From the NCBI GenBank assembly GCA_030752605.1, contig JASMDX010000012.1, positions 113,806-177,805 on the forward strand: 64,000 bases of DNA, in the 5' to 3' direction. This document shows positions 25,613 to 34,552 of the stretch, one piece after another; the first letter of the stretch is position 1, and the number at the start of each line of letters is the position of its first letter. The notes beneath the pieces are model-generated. The model searched no databases and had not been told where the DNA came from. It saw only the letters and a program-made list of their open reading frames with translations. The translations under genes were made by a program, and so were the position numbers. Source of the DNA: GCA-2731375 sp002731375. GTDB taxonomy: Bacteria > Pseudomonadota > Alphaproteobacteria > GCA-2731375.

Positions 25613-26377
25613 ATGGCTTTTGCCGACAAGGATGATGTACAGCGGCTGCAGGACTTGCTAGAGGGCGCCGAAGACGTGGTGATCTTTACCGGCGCGGGGA
25701 TCAGCACGGAGTCAGGTATCCCTGATTTTCGCAGTCCCGGTGGATTGTGGACCAAGTACAAACCGATCGATTTCAGTGACTTTATGGCTTCGGAGGAAAT
25801 GCGCCGGGAATCCTGGCGGCGTAAATTCGCCATGGACCGGACCATGGCCACGGCCGAGCCGAACCGGGGCCACCGCGCCGTTGCCCGACTGGTAGATACT
25901 GGCAAGGTTTCCGCCGTGATTACACAGAACGTCGATGGCTTGCACCAGGCCTCGGGCATTCCGGATATGCAGGTGATAGAGCTGCATGGTAACGCCACCT
26001 ATGCCAAATGCCTGGGCTGCGGCCTGCGCCATGAACTCGATCCCATCAAGGAAGCCTTTCTGGCGGATGAAACCATGCCGATCTGCGCCGGCTGCGGCAG
26101 CGAATTCATGAAGACTGCGACGATTTCGTTTGGCCAATCCATGCCGGAGGCCGAGATGGCCCGGGCCCAGCGTGAAACCCTGGCCTGTGATCTGTTCATT
26201 GCCATCGGATCTTCGTTGGTGGTTTATCCGGCGGCTGGCTTTCCGGTGATGGCAAAACAAAACGGTTGCGGCATGGTTATTCTGAACCGCGAGCCCACGG
26301 ACCTGGACCAATATGCCGACCTTGTCATTAATGGCGAGATCGGGCCGACCCTGGGTGATGCGGTCGCGGTGAACTAG
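25613..26377 (+). CDS. cobB: NAD-dependent protein deacylase (sirtuin)
   Basis: 254 residues from the ATG at 25613, preceded by AGGAG. Sirtuin motifs in order: VIFTGAGISTESGIPDFRS (NAD binding, 23-41), ITQNVDGLH, the catalytic His in IELHGN, two zinc-binding Cys pairs (CLGCG and CAGCG), and AIGSSLVVYPAAGFP. It removes acyl groups from lysines using NAD. An earlier in-frame ATG at 25565 overlaps the dehydrogenase gene and adds a non-conserved segment. The gene order suggests regulation of acyl metabolism, but that is inference. Confidence 0.93.
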   Translation: MAFADKDDVQRLQDLLEGAEDVVIFTGAGISTESGIPDFRSPGGLWTKYKPIDFSDFMASEEMRRESWRRKFAMDRTMATAEPNRGHRAVARLVDTGKVSAVITQNVDGLHQASGIPDMQVIELHGNATYAKCLGCGLRHELDPIKEAFLADETMPICAGCGSEFMKTATISFGQSMPEAEMARAQRETLACDLFIAIGSSLVVYPAAGFPVMAKQNGCGMVILNREPTDLDQYADLVINGEIGPTLGDAVAVN

Positions 26378-26391
26378 GCGGGGGATAAGGC

Positions 26392-26898
26392 ATGGCACTG
26401 GACGAAAAATACATCCAGGAAGCCGCCGACCGGGTGATGATCCAGGATTTGCTGGGCCGCTACGCCTTCGCCATTGACTACGAGACCAATGATCCTGGCG
26501 CCTGGGCCGCCTTATTCGCCGAGGACGGCCGCTTTGAAATCCCGATCATGAAAGTCGTGGTCGAGGGGCGGGATGAACTACGCGATTTCGCCGCCGGCCT
26601 GCAACGCACCATCCCCGGACTGCATCACCTCATGACTAATGTGATGATCGATGTGGACGGTGATCGGGCCAGTGGTAAGTGCGAGTTGAACGAATTCTTG
26701 CTGCGGCCGGAGGCGATCTACACCAACCTGCAAGGCTGGTACGAAGATGAATACCTGCGCAATGGCCGCCATTGGCTGTTCCAGACGCGCAAGGTTTTCG
26801 TGCCCAGGGATTCTAGCCGGGTCACGACGGGCGGCAAAATCGGCGAGTATTTCAAGGCCTATCTGGAGTATTGCCGGCAATACCGGTGCGAGCCATAA
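26392..26898 (+). CDS. SnoaL-like / NTF2-fold protein
   Basis: 168 residues with the SnoaL_4-type opening VMIQDLLGRYAFAIDYETND, WAALFAEDGRFEIP and the later HHLMTNVMIDVDGDRASGKC. The cone-shaped NTF2 fold is used by isomerases, hydratases and small subunits of dioxygenases; no activity can be assigned. It starts 14 bases after the sirtuin stop and is the last gene of that operon, convergent with the GST. Confidence 0.78.
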   Translation: MALDEKYIQEAADRVMIQDLLGRYAFAIDYETNDPGAWAALFAEDGRFEIPIMKVVVEGRDELRDFAAGLQRTIPGLHHLMTNVMIDVDGDRASGKCELNEFLLRPEAIYTNLQGWYEDEYLRNGRHWLFQTRKVFVPRDSSRVTTGGKIGEYFKAYLEYCRQYRCEP

Positions 26899-26901
26899 GG
26901 C

Positions 26902-27765
26902 TTAGAACTCCATGATGTCTGCCAGCATGGACCTGCTCCGCGTCCATTCCGCGTGGTTGCGGGCAATTGTTTCCAACAGAGACGGTGGCGGTTGTATCTC
27001 CTGCGAAAAACGTTCGTCGGCGGTTAGCTTTTCGCGCCAAGCATGGACCTTTGGATGTATACGGGCAAAAGGATAGCCGCCGAATTGCAGCCGGCTGGCA
27101 TAGACGAACCAGGCGATATCCATGACGCTGATGCACTGGCCCAGAATATAGGGTGCCCAAGACAGCCGTTGCTCCAAATCATCAAAAGCCGCGCGGAACT
27201 TGGCCAACGAGGCGCGTGTCGTATCATCTGGGATGCCCTGGCTTGCTAGGCGCTGGTAGAATTCGATTTCAGGGGCCCGCTTGTCATGGTCGGGTTCGCT
27301 GTTGACGGTGCCGCTGCCGTCGTCGTAACGGGCCAGCATCTCCGGTGTCTTGTTCGAGGCCGTGCGCCCAATGACAAAACGGAAGCTCAAGGTCCGCAGA
27401 TCCAGATGCAGATCATCCTCCTGCCGCAGCATCGCCGTGACCTCCTCTGCCTGCATGGCCGGGATCAGGCATGGCTCGGGAAATTCACGTTCCAGAAAGC
27501 ATAGGATATCATTGCTTTCAATATGTACGGCGCCGTCCCGGACCAGGACCGGTACCAGGCCGCGCGGATTGATGCCCAGGAACCATTCCCCATAGGTCTC
27601 GCTTTTCGCCAGGTCCATCTCGTGACCTTGCCATTCGATGCCCTTGAGGTTGAGAAATATCCGCAGTTTCTGCGAACAGGACGACATCCGCCCGTGCAGG
27701 AGATGTAGGCCCTGCCAATTCAGAACCTCGCGGGTATGGATATCGCTATCGCTCAGTTGTACCAA
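26902..27765 (-). CDS. Glutathione S-transferase family protein
   Basis: About 287 residues if translation begins at the TTG at 27765, just past the ligase stop; no ATG is in frame there, and the longer frame overlaps the ligase. The thioredoxin-like domain shows LLHGRMSSCSQKLRIFLNLK, with Ser/Cys at the glutathione site, followed by NPRGLVPVLVRDG and the ESNDI loop. The all-helical C-terminal domain follows. It may conjugate or isomerise a metabolite of the neighbouring CoA-ligase pathway. The start codon is uncertain; an internal ATG (MSSCSQK) is the alternative but would cut the first strand. Confidence 0.78.
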   Translation of the reverse strand: MVQLSDSDIHTREVLNWQGLHLLHGRMSSCSQKLRIFLNLKGIEWQGHEMDLAKSETYGEWFLGINPRGLVPVLVRDGAVHIESNDILCFLEREFPEPCLIPAMQAEEVTAMLRQEDDLHLDLRTLSFRFVIGRTASNKTPEMLARYDDGSGTVNSEPDHDKRAPEIEFYQRLASQGIPDDTTRASLAKFRAAFDDLEQRLSWAPYILGQCISVMDIAWFVYASRLQFGGYPFARIHPKVHAWREKLTADERFSQEIQPPPSLLETIARNHAEWTRSRSMLADIMEF

Positions 27766-27769
27766 GACA

Positions 27770-29407
27770 TCATACCCGGCGGGGGATCTTATAGCCGACG
27801 GACTCCCGGTCCCAGGTGCGGTTGGTGATGCCGGCCTGCCGCAGCGGTTCCTTCTGGATTTTGCCCGTGGCGGTTTTCGCCACCTCCGCCACCGCCTCGA
27901 TATAGCGGGGCACGGCAAAGCGGGGGATGTTTTCGGCGCAATAATCTAACAGGGCGACATTGTCGATCTCCACACCGCTTGGCGTGACGATATAGGCCTT
28001 GACCTCGTCCTCGCCGCCCGTGCCCTCGATCTCGACACGTATGCCGACAACGGCGCTTTCCACCACATCGGGGTGGTCGTTCAGAACCTGTTCAATTTCA
28101 AACGAGGAAATGTTTTCGCCACGCCGGCGGATGCGGTCCTTGATGCGGTCGGCATAGTACAGCCGGCCCTCCGTGTCGAAATAACCGGCGTCGCCAGTAT
28201 GGAACCATAAATTACGCCAAGTCTCGACGGTCTTCTCGGGCATCCGGTAATAGCCTTGACTAAAGCAGAACTGCACCTTGGGCCGGACGACAATTTCTCC
28301 GATCTCGCCTTGGGGCAGGGGGGCATCCGTCTCCGAGTTGAAGATGGCGACTTCAAAAAAATCGTCTAGTACGTGCCCGGCCATGCCTGGCGACAGAGGG
28401 TCGTCTTCGTTGGTATAGCAGGGGAGATTGACTTCCGTCATGCCATACGCCTGTATGAATTTGAATCCGAAGCGTTTCTCCATTGCATCGCCCCACTCGG
28501 CGGCTATGGGCACCGCCATCACGGTACGCATTTTGTGATCGCGGTCGTATTCGGTTTCCGGCGTGCGGAAGATAAATTCGGGTATAACGCCGAGCGCATT
28601 GGTCACGGTGGCGCCGCAGGCGCGCACATCATCCAACCAGCGGGCCGGTGAAAAACGCTCAATGCAAAATACTTTCGAGCCGCTGATCAGCGAGCTGACC
28701 ACCTGCAAAAACAGCCCCATAGCATGGAACAGAGGCATGCAGACATATTGGCAATCGTCTTTCGTCATCGCCATGGAACGGGCCATGCCGTAGCCGAACA
28801 GATAGCAATGGGCATGCGGCATCAGCACGCCCTTGGAGGGCCCCGTCGTGCCTGAGGTATACATAATGCAGGCGATGTCCTGAGGCTTCCGCGTCACCAA
28901 TACATCGTCTTTCGCGCCGTCGAGTCCGGAAAGATTTTCGAACGTCATGGCCTCTGCCTTCGCTAGGACGGCCGGGCGTTCCTTGGGGACATGCCCTGCC
29001 ACATAGATAATGGTGGCAAGGCTTTCATTTCCCGCCTTCACCGCATCAAAGGCGTCACGCAGATCGTGGTCAAGGAAGAGCAAGCGTGGCTCGGTGTTGG
29101 ACATCTGATGGGTTAGAAAGGCGCCCTTAAGCTCCGTATTGATGGGTACAAAAATCGCGCCCACCTTCATGGTTGCGAACATCGCCAGCATGAACTCGAT
29201 ACGGTTCTTCAACATCACCATGACCCGGTCGCCCGGTGCCACGCCAAGGCTGGCTAGATTGCGGGCCAACTGGTCGCTGTCGCGATGCAGCGAGGCGAAA
29301 CTTAACGACGTCCCATGCTCGAACGACATGAACTCCCGCTCGCCATGGGCTTCCGCCTGACGCTGTAACAAACCGGTAAACGTCCAACTTGAAATATCCT
29401 GCATCAT
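27770..29407 (-). CDS. AMP-forming acyl-CoA ligase, CaiC-like
   Basis: 545 residues of the ANL superfamily. Adenylation core motifs: IMYTSGTTGPSKGVLMPHAH (P-loop), the A5-like QAYGMTEVN, and A8 GDAGYFDTEGRLYYADRIKD with RRRGENISSFEIE. A final catalytic lysine lies in TATGKIQKEPLR. It activates a carboxylate to its CoA thioester. The carnitine/crotonobetaine ligase group is the nearest I recognise, but the substrate is not fixed. It precedes the GST gene by 4 bases in the same direction and is divergent from the LysE gene. Confidence 0.88.
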   Translation of the reverse strand: MMQDISSWTFTGLLQRQAEAHGEREFMSFEHGTSLSFASLHRDSDQLARNLASLGVAPGDRVMVMLKNRIEFMLAMFATMKVGAIFVPINTELKGAFLTHQMSNTEPRLLFLDHDLRDAFDAVKAGNESLATIIYVAGHVPKERPAVLAKAEAMTFENLSGLDGAKDDVLVTRKPQDIACIMYTSGTTGPSKGVLMPHAHCYLFGYGMARSMAMTKDDCQYVCMPLFHAMGLFLQVVSSLISGSKVFCIERFSPARWLDDVRACGATVTNALGVIPEFIFRTPETEYDRDHKMRTVMAVPIAAEWGDAMEKRFGFKFIQAYGMTEVNLPCYTNEDDPLSPGMAGHVLDDFFEVAIFNSETDAPLPQGEIGEIVVRPKVQFCFSQGYYRMPEKTVETWRNLWFHTGDAGYFDTEGRLYYADRIKDRIRRRGENISSFEIEQVLNDHPDVVESAVVGIRVEIEGTGGEDEVKAYIVTPSGVEIDNVALLDYCAENIPRFAVPRYIEAVAEVAKTATGKIQKEPLRQAGITNRTWDRESVGYKIPRRV

Positions 29408-29542
29408 ACCGTGCGAAGCTCCCCTACTACGTTGCAGATACCACGCTGCAGATTTGTCTTGTGTTTTTTATCCGACCATAATGCCAGCAGCGGCGCCGGG
29501 ATGCCATGAATGTATATCGCGGCGCCAGGGAGAGAAGACGAA

Positions 29543-30163
29543 ATGAGCATAGAGCTTTATTTGGCCTTTTGCCTGGCTACCACGTTGATGATCATGCTGC
29601 CGGGCCCCGTCGTTAGCCTAGTCGTGGCGCAATCGCTGCGTCATGGCACGGGCACGGGACTGGCCACCGTGGCGGGGTCCAGCCTGGGCAATGCATTGCT
29701 AGTGGGGCTGGGCGCTTTCGGTCTGTCAACGGTCATGGTTCTGTTGGCGGACCTGTTCGATCTGATCCGCTGGCTAGGCGCAGGATACCTGGTTTGGCTG
29801 GGCCTCAAGGAACTACGCGGCAGGGGCGTCCTGCTTGATGAGACGGATACAGGCGCCCGCCGGACGAAATCAGCCGTGTTCTGGCAAGGTATCCTGGTCG
29901 CTATCACCAACCCCAAGGCAATGCTGTTCTATGTTGCCTTTTTTCCGCAGTTTATTGATCCCGTGGCGCCCGTGGAGCCACAATTGGCCCTGATGAGCGT
30001 TAGCTTTGTCGTCATCGCGATCATATTCGATTCCGGTTATGCTTTGTTAGCGGGCCGCTTGCGTGGTTATTTCCAGAGCGTCCGGCGGGCCCGCACCTGC
30101 AGCCGTATCACCGGTTGTCTACTGATCGGCACTGGTATCGGCCTGGCACTGGCGAGGCGTTAA
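29543..30163 (+). CDS. LysE/RhtB-family amino-acid exporter
   Basis: 206 residues with about six membrane helices. The family signature is MLPGPVVSLVVAQSLRHGTG in the first part (GP-x-x-x-x-V-x-x-x-x-x-x-G), then AGSSLGNALLVG and AITNPKAMLFYVAFFPQF. I start at the ATG at 29543 because the extra N-terminus from 29510 precedes the first helix and lacks conservation. It exports amino acids or related metabolites. The GMC oxidoreductase follows 13 bases later. Confidence 0.88.
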   Translation: MSIELYLAFCLATTLMIMLPGPVVSLVVAQSLRHGTGTGLATVAGSSLGNALLVGLGAFGLSTVMVLLADLFDLIRWLGAGYLVWLGLKELRGRGVLLDETDTGARRTKSAVFWQGILVAITNPKAMLFYVAFFPQFIDPVAPVEPQLALMSVSFVVIAIIFDSGYALLAGRLRGYFQSVRRARTCSRITGCLLIGTGIGLALARR

Positions 30164-30176
30164 GGAGGAGAAGCGG

Positions 30177-31787
30177 ATGCAGTACGATTACATCGTCATT
30201 GGTTCGGGATCAGGGGGCGCTGCGGTGGCGGGCCGCTTGTCCGAGAACGGCAAGACTTCCGTGTTGTTGCTGGAAGCGGGCAGCAAGGACCGCCATCCCT
30301 TTATTCATATCCCCGTGCTGTTTCCGCATTTGCTGACCAATCCAAAGACGACCTGGCTGCGCAAATCCGAGCCTGTGCCGGGCCTGAACGGGCGCGAGAT
30401 GTTTTTTCCCTCGGGCAAGGTGCTGGGTGGTTCTTCCTCCATCAATGGCATGCTCTACATTCGCGGACAGGCTCAGGATTACGACGACTGGCGCGATGCC
30501 GGCAATGACGGCTGGGGCTGGGACGATGTGCTGCCGTTATACAAAAAGATGGAGGATAACCAACACGGCGCGAACGAGAGCCACGGTGTCGGCGGGCCCA
30601 TCGCGGTTTCCAATACCCTGCCCAGCAACGACTCCTCGCACAAGTTTCTCGCCTCGGCGGTGGCCACAGGCATCCCGCGTATCGATGATCTGAATACCGG
30701 CGATCAGCACGGTATCGCTACCGTGCAGGGCACCATCCGCAATGGCCGTCGTGCCTCCGCCGCGCAAGGTTATCTGAAGCCGGCGAGAAACCGCGCTAAT
30801 CTGAACATTCAAACCGGTGCCAATGTTGCCCGCATCCTGCTCGACGGCACCCGTGTCGCCGGCGTTGAATACCGTGACAACGGCGGTGCCGTCCATATGG
30901 TGCAGGCGGGGCGGGAGGTGATCCTGGCGGCCAGCGCGATTGGTTCACCACAGATCCTGCTGCAATCGGGCATCGGGAATAGGGCCGAGCTTAAAGACGT
31001 CGGCATCGAGCCGGCCCATCATTTGCCCGGCGTCGGCAAGAACCTGCATGACCATGCCTTCGTGCATCTGCAGCCACGTTTGAAGGCGGCCTATCCAACC
31101 CTGAACCAGATGCTCAACAACAAATCGCGCATGGGGTTCGAGCTACTGCGCTATGGCATCACCCGCACTGGCGCCTTCGGGCTGACCAGTACCGAAATCT
31201 GCGGCTTTCTCGATTCTACGGGAGCGGGCGGGCGGCCGGATATTCAGATCAATTACCGACCCTTCAGCTTTGACTATTCCTCGGAAGGCGGCTTTGTCTT
31301 TCACCCGTTTCCGGGCGGTACAGCCTCGATCTGTTTTACCCGCCCGAAAAGCCGGGGTGATGTGCGTCTTGTCGCGCATGACGGCGGCACACGCCTGGCG
31401 ATCCAGCCGAACTATCTGGACCAAGATGAAGATGTACAGGGCATGCTGCGCGGGGTGAAAATCCTGCGCCGGATCCTTAACACGGAACCGTTCGCCGATT
31501 ATCTGGAGGGCGAGCATGGCCCTGCCGCCAAGGCCAATACGGACGAGGAGATCATCCAGCATATCCGAAACAGTGCCGCGACCATCTATCATCCCGTGGG
31601 CACCTGTAAGATGGGCAACGATGAGATGGCAGTGGTCGATGATCGTTTGCGGGTGCGGGGCCTGTCGGACCTGCGTATCGCCGATGCCTCGATCATGCCG
31701 GTGGTCACCTCGGGCAACACCAATGCGCCCGCCATGATGGTCGGCGAAAAATGCGCCGATATGATTCTCAGTGAACGCAATCGGTGA
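30177..31787 (+). CDS. GMC-family FAD oxidoreductase (choline dehydrogenase-like)
   Basis: 536 residues. The Rossmann motif YIVIGSGSGGAAVAGRLSEN and ADP contact LLLEAGSKD are at the N-terminus. GMC signature 1 is GKVLGGSSSINGMLYIRGQ, and signature 2 is GREVILAASAIGSPQIL. The active-site His-Asn pair is near IYHPVGTCKMG and VTSGNTNAPAMM. It oxidises an alcohol to an aldehyde. AGGAGG precedes the start. The next gene is a CoA-transferase, so an oxidation product may feed into CoA chemistry. Confidence 0.92.
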   Translation: MQYDYIVIGSGSGGAAVAGRLSENGKTSVLLLEAGSKDRHPFIHIPVLFPHLLTNPKTTWLRKSEPVPGLNGREMFFPSGKVLGGSSSINGMLYIRGQAQDYDDWRDAGNDGWGWDDVLPLYKKMEDNQHGANESHGVGGPIAVSNTLPSNDSSHKFLASAVATGIPRIDDLNTGDQHGIATVQGTIRNGRRASAAQGYLKPARNRANLNIQTGANVARILLDGTRVAGVEYRDNGGAVHMVQAGREVILAASAIGSPQILLQSGIGNRAELKDVGIEPAHHLPGVGKNLHDHAFVHLQPRLKAAYPTLNQMLNNKSRMGFELLRYGITRTGAFGLTSTEICGFLDSTGAGGRPDIQINYRPFSFDYSSEGGFVFHPFPGGTASICFTRPKSRGDVRLVAHDGGTRLAIQPNYLDQDEDVQGMLRGVKILRRILNTEPFADYLEGEHGPAAKANTDEEIIQHIRNSAATIYHPVGTCKMGNDEMAVVDDRLRVRGLSDLRIADASIMPVVTSGNTNAPAMMVGEKCADMILSERNR

Positions 31788-31824
31788 GCGCAATCTGTTT
31801 TCACGGTAAAGGTATGGCACCAGT

Positions 31825-33030
31825 ATGACGCAGGCGTTTTCAAATATCCGAATTCTGGATTTTACCCAGGTTCTGGCCGGGCCTTTCGCGGCCCAGCAAC
31901 TATCCCTGTTGGGGGCGGAAGTGATCAAGGTGGAGCAACCGGGCGACGGCGACCAAGTTCGCCGGCTGATTTGTGGTGACGAATTGCGCGCCCTGGGCCT
32001 GTCGCCAAGTTACCTGATGTGCAATGTCAATAAGCGCGGCATCGTGCTTGATTTGAAGGCGCCGGAGGCCAAGGAAATCGTTACTCGCCTGATCCGGGAA
32101 AGCGATGTGGTGATGGAGAACTTCAAAGCCGGGCAGATGGACCGCCTTGGCTTTGGTTACGAGTTCGCCAAGTCGATTAGGCCCGATATTATTTATTGTT
32201 CGATCTCGGGCTATGGCCAACAAGGCCCAAAGGCCGGCGTGCCGGCCTATGATGGCGCGATCCAGGCGGCTTCGGGCATGATGAACGTAAACGGCCATCC
32301 CGAAACCGGGCCAACCCGAGCCGCCTTTTTCCCGGTCGATATGTCAACCGGTCTGACGGCGGCGCTGGCGATATCCGGGGCGCTGTATCGGCGCAAGGAA
32401 ACTGGCGAGGGGCAGCGTCTTGATGTCGCTATGCTGGATAGTGCGCTGACGTTGCAGGCCTCGCGGGTGGTTTGCCACACGGTGGAGGGCGAGGAGGCGA
32501 CGCTGGACGGAAATGAATCCGTGACCCGGATGCCGACGGCGAATGTCTATCCCACCACCGATGGCCATCTGCAAATTGCCGCCGTTCAGGAATCTCAGGT
32601 CAAGGCCTTGTTCGACACCATCGGGATCGGCGCGCTGTTGGACGATCCCCGCTATGCCGACCGTGATGGGCGCATCGAACATGGCGAATTTCTGAAAGGC
32701 CAGATCACCAACGCCCTAGCCACAGATAGCGCCAAGAACTGGGCCACGAAACTGCAGGCCGCGAAAGTGCCTATCGCCAAGATCAACCGCTATGCCGATG
32801 TGGTTGCCGACGAGCAGATGGCCCATCGCGACATTTTTACCGATGTCGATGGCCCGCCAAGCCTGGGCGGCAGCCAGAAATTGGTTATCGCCGCCTATAT
32901 GGCCGATGTGGACGGCCCCGCGGTACGCCATCCCGCCCCCGACCATGGCCAGCATACGGACGAGGTCCTGGGCGAGATAGGGTATACAGATGCGGAAATC
33001 GCTGGTTTTCATGACAGCGGCGCGGTTTAG
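31825..33030 (+). CDS. CaiB/BaiF family III CoA-transferase
   Basis: 401 residues. Start region IRILDFTQVLAGPFAAQQLS, then GAEVIKVEQPGDGDQVR, the NVNKRGIVLDLK motif and the catalytic-Asp region NFKAGQMDRLGFGYE. ISGYGQQGP and the C-terminal HPAPDHGQHTDEVLGEIGY complete the family pattern. It moves CoA between acids without free intermediates. It closely resembles the gene at 35588-36802 in motif wording, pointing to paralogy. It lies 37 bases after the GMC gene in one likely operon. Confidence 0.9.
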   Translation: MTQAFSNIRILDFTQVLAGPFAAQQLSLLGAEVIKVEQPGDGDQVRRLICGDELRALGLSPSYLMCNVNKRGIVLDLKAPEAKEIVTRLIRESDVVMENFKAGQMDRLGFGYEFAKSIRPDIIYCSISGYGQQGPKAGVPAYDGAIQAASGMMNVNGHPETGPTRAAFFPVDMSTGLTAALAISGALYRRKETGEGQRLDVAMLDSALTLQASRVVCHTVEGEEATLDGNESVTRMPTANVYPTTDGHLQIAAVQESQVKALFDTIGIGALLDDPRYADRDGRIEHGEFLKGQITNALATDSAKNWATKLQAAKVPIAKINRYADVVADEQMAHRDIFTDVDGPPSLGGSQKLVIAAYMADVDGPAVRHPAPDHGQHTDEVLGEIGYTDAEIAGFHDSGAV

Positions 33031-33058
33031 GCCTTTTCTAGAACGCTGGATTGACCAT

Positions 33059-33098
33059 TTGTACGTATGAATTACATAATTACGTACAATACGTAATT
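33059..33098. promoter_or_regulatory. Overlapping palindromes, probable autoregulatory operator
   Basis: Two 9-bp inverted repeats share a half-site. TTGTACGTA (33059-33067) pairs with TACGTACAA (33081-33089). AATTACGTA (33078-33086) pairs with TACGTAATT (33090-33098). Repeated TACGTA-type half-sites just before a gene with an antitoxin-like N-terminus are characteristic of toxin-antitoxin self-repression. Confidence 0.7.
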
Positions 33099-33120
33099 CA
33101 GCGATCAAGGCATCAGGAGC

Positions 33121-33567
33121 ATGCTCCTCACCTTGAACATAGACCCGCCCCATGTGACGGACCTGAAAAGCCATGCCAGACAACGCGGTGTCCGGGCCTC
33201 GTGCCTTGTCACCGGTATCATTGACGGTTTGAGTTCTGAACCGCGCCCGCCATTCCTGGGCCAAAGCATCCGGCGGCTGCGCCAACACCGCGCGGCCCTG
33301 GTGCTGCAGGGCTTGTTGAACATCGCCGTCTTTGGCCCCGTCGCCCGTGGTGAAGAGCAGCCGGGCAACGATGCCGACCTGTTGGTCAAGGTCGCGGGCG
33401 ATATGGACGCCTTTCGTCTGGCTGCGTTGCAGGCGGATCTGGCGGAGATATTGGGTGCGCTGGTCGAGATTATGACCCTGCCCAAACTGAAAGCGGCCTT
33501 TTTGACATTGCAGCAACGGCACTCCATGCCGGACGGGGCGGCGGGCGCCGATTTCGATCCGTTTTGA
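33121..33567 (+). CDS. Nucleotidyltransferase-like protein with antitoxin-like N-terminus
   Basis: 148 residues. The C-terminal part is a minimal nucleotidyltransferase (MNT) domain: IAVFGPVARGEEQPGNDADL, with Asp84 and Asp86 at the DxD site, though the usual GS is GP. The first 38 residues, LTLNIDPPHVTDLKSHARQR and GVRASCLVTGIIDGL, follow the pattern of ribbon-helix-helix antitoxins (strand, two helices). MNT proteins usually pair with a HEPN toxin, but none follows. The start ATG sits in a 14-base palindrome (33115-33128). The upstream operator supports self-regulation. The RHH assignment is by pattern only. Confidence 0.65.
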   Translation: MLLTLNIDPPHVTDLKSHARQRGVRASCLVTGIIDGLSSEPRPPFLGQSIRRLRQHRAALVLQGLLNIAVFGPVARGEEQPGNDADLLVKVAGDMDAFRLAALQADLAEILGALVEIMTLPKLKAAFLTLQQRHSMPDGAAGADFDPF

Positions 33568-33703
33568 GGGGCGAGCGAAAATTAAGAGAAAAGCGTAACG
33601 TTTAAATTAGTGCTGTCCAATAATCGAACGCTCCTGACGGACGCATGATAGCGGCAAGCCTTTTCCACATAAGGACCGAAAGTTTCAACCCCTGTCCTGA
33701 ACA

Positions 33704-33844
33704 TTACCAGCACTTTGATGCTTTCGCGACCCATAACACGACCATTAGAGCTAGGATAGGGGCCAGAAACGACCTAAGTGGCCATAAAAAATTGCCGCCA
33801 ATCCACCCGAATATGACCGATAGTACAATACCCGCGCTGGTCAA
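33704..33844 (-). CDS. Possible small membrane protein
   Basis: A 46-residue frame starting at a TTG that overlaps the upstream stop (TTGA). It has two hydrophobic stretches, AGIVLSVIFGWIGG and SFLAPILALMVVLWV. It may be a separate coupled small gene or the C-terminal part of the basic peptide frame upstream after a frameshift. The surrounding stretch 33568-34112 holds nothing else I recognise. Confidence 0.3.
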   Translation of the reverse strand: MTSAGIVLSVIFGWIGGNFLWPLRSFLAPILALMVVLWVAKASKCW

Positions 33845-34005
33845 TTGAAGCCTGGAGAAGCGGCGACTTTTTTTCTTCTTCGATGTCTCTCTTTTTCTTG
33901 TCCTTCCAGCACTCTTTTAGGCTTTTTTCGGTACTCTTTGCGGCGCTCCACGATCTCGGCCGCACGCTGCACTGCTTGTCGCTGCGACACGTAAAACTCT
34001 TTCAT
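33841..34005 (-). CDS. Possible small Lys/Arg-rich protein
   Basis: A 54-residue frame beginning MKEFYVSQRQAVQRAAEIVE, then a highly basic helix rich in K, R and E. It is followed immediately by the two-helix frame at 33704-33844. Together they would give a basic cytoplasmic stalk with a membrane hairpin. No family recognised, weak ribosome site. Confidence 0.3.
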   Translation of the reverse strand: MKEFYVSQRQAVQRAAEIVERRKEYRKKPKRVLEGQEKERHRRRKKVAASPGFN

Positions 34006-34112
34006 TTCATCGTTAACAATAGCTGATTAGTTTCTTAATACACGTTGAAAAAGAGGACGCTACCTTTTCCAATTGTAGCCATCGATGTGAGACGTTCGTA
34101 ACCCTATCTTTG

Positions 34113-34508
34113 CTAAACGCCGCTCCCAATCACCGCCATGGCTTCGACTTCGACCAGCAGTTCCGGCATTACCAACGCTGGCGTGGCGACCGCCGTGGAG
34201 GCGGGGACGCCGTCAGGAAAGGCCTCGGTACGGGCCTTGCCGAATTCGCCGTAGGTGGAAATATCGGTCAGGTAGGTGGTGATCTTGACCACATCGGCCA
34301 TGCTTGCCCCGGCGCTGCTCATGGCCTCTTCGATGTTCTTGAAGATCTGTTTTGATTGGGCGTAAACATCGCCCACGCCCACGATATTGCCCGTGCCGTC
34401 CAGGGCCACGATGCCGGACAATTGTACCGTATCGCCCAGCTTTACTCCGGCGGAGATATTGTATTTCTTGGTCCAGGCCCAGCCCGGATCGAGGCGCTCT
34501 TGTTTCAT
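34113..34508 (-). CDS. RidA family protein
   Basis: 131 residues from the ATG at 34508, preceded by GAAGGAGAA. Typical RidA/YjgF features are seen: the NISAGVKLGDTVQLSGIVAL core, QSKQIFKNIEEAMSSAGASM, DVVKITTYLTDI and the late PALVMPELLVEVEAMAVI, which in true RidA has an Arg before the P; here the region is TPALVM, so enamine deaminase activity is uncertain. It is the last gene of an operon with a luciferase-like enzyme and a CoA-transferase, perhaps hydrolysing a reactive intermediate of that pathway. Confidence 0.85.
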   Translation of the reverse strand: MKQERLDPGWAWTKKYNISAGVKLGDTVQLSGIVALDGTGNIVGVGDVYAQSKQIFKNIEEAMSSAGASMADVVKITTYLTDISTYGEFGKARTEAFPDGVPASTAVATPALVMPELLVEVEAMAVIGSGV

Positions 34509-34552
34509 CGTGTTCTCCTTCGCATGGGTTGAAATTGAACGCGGGTGCCAAA

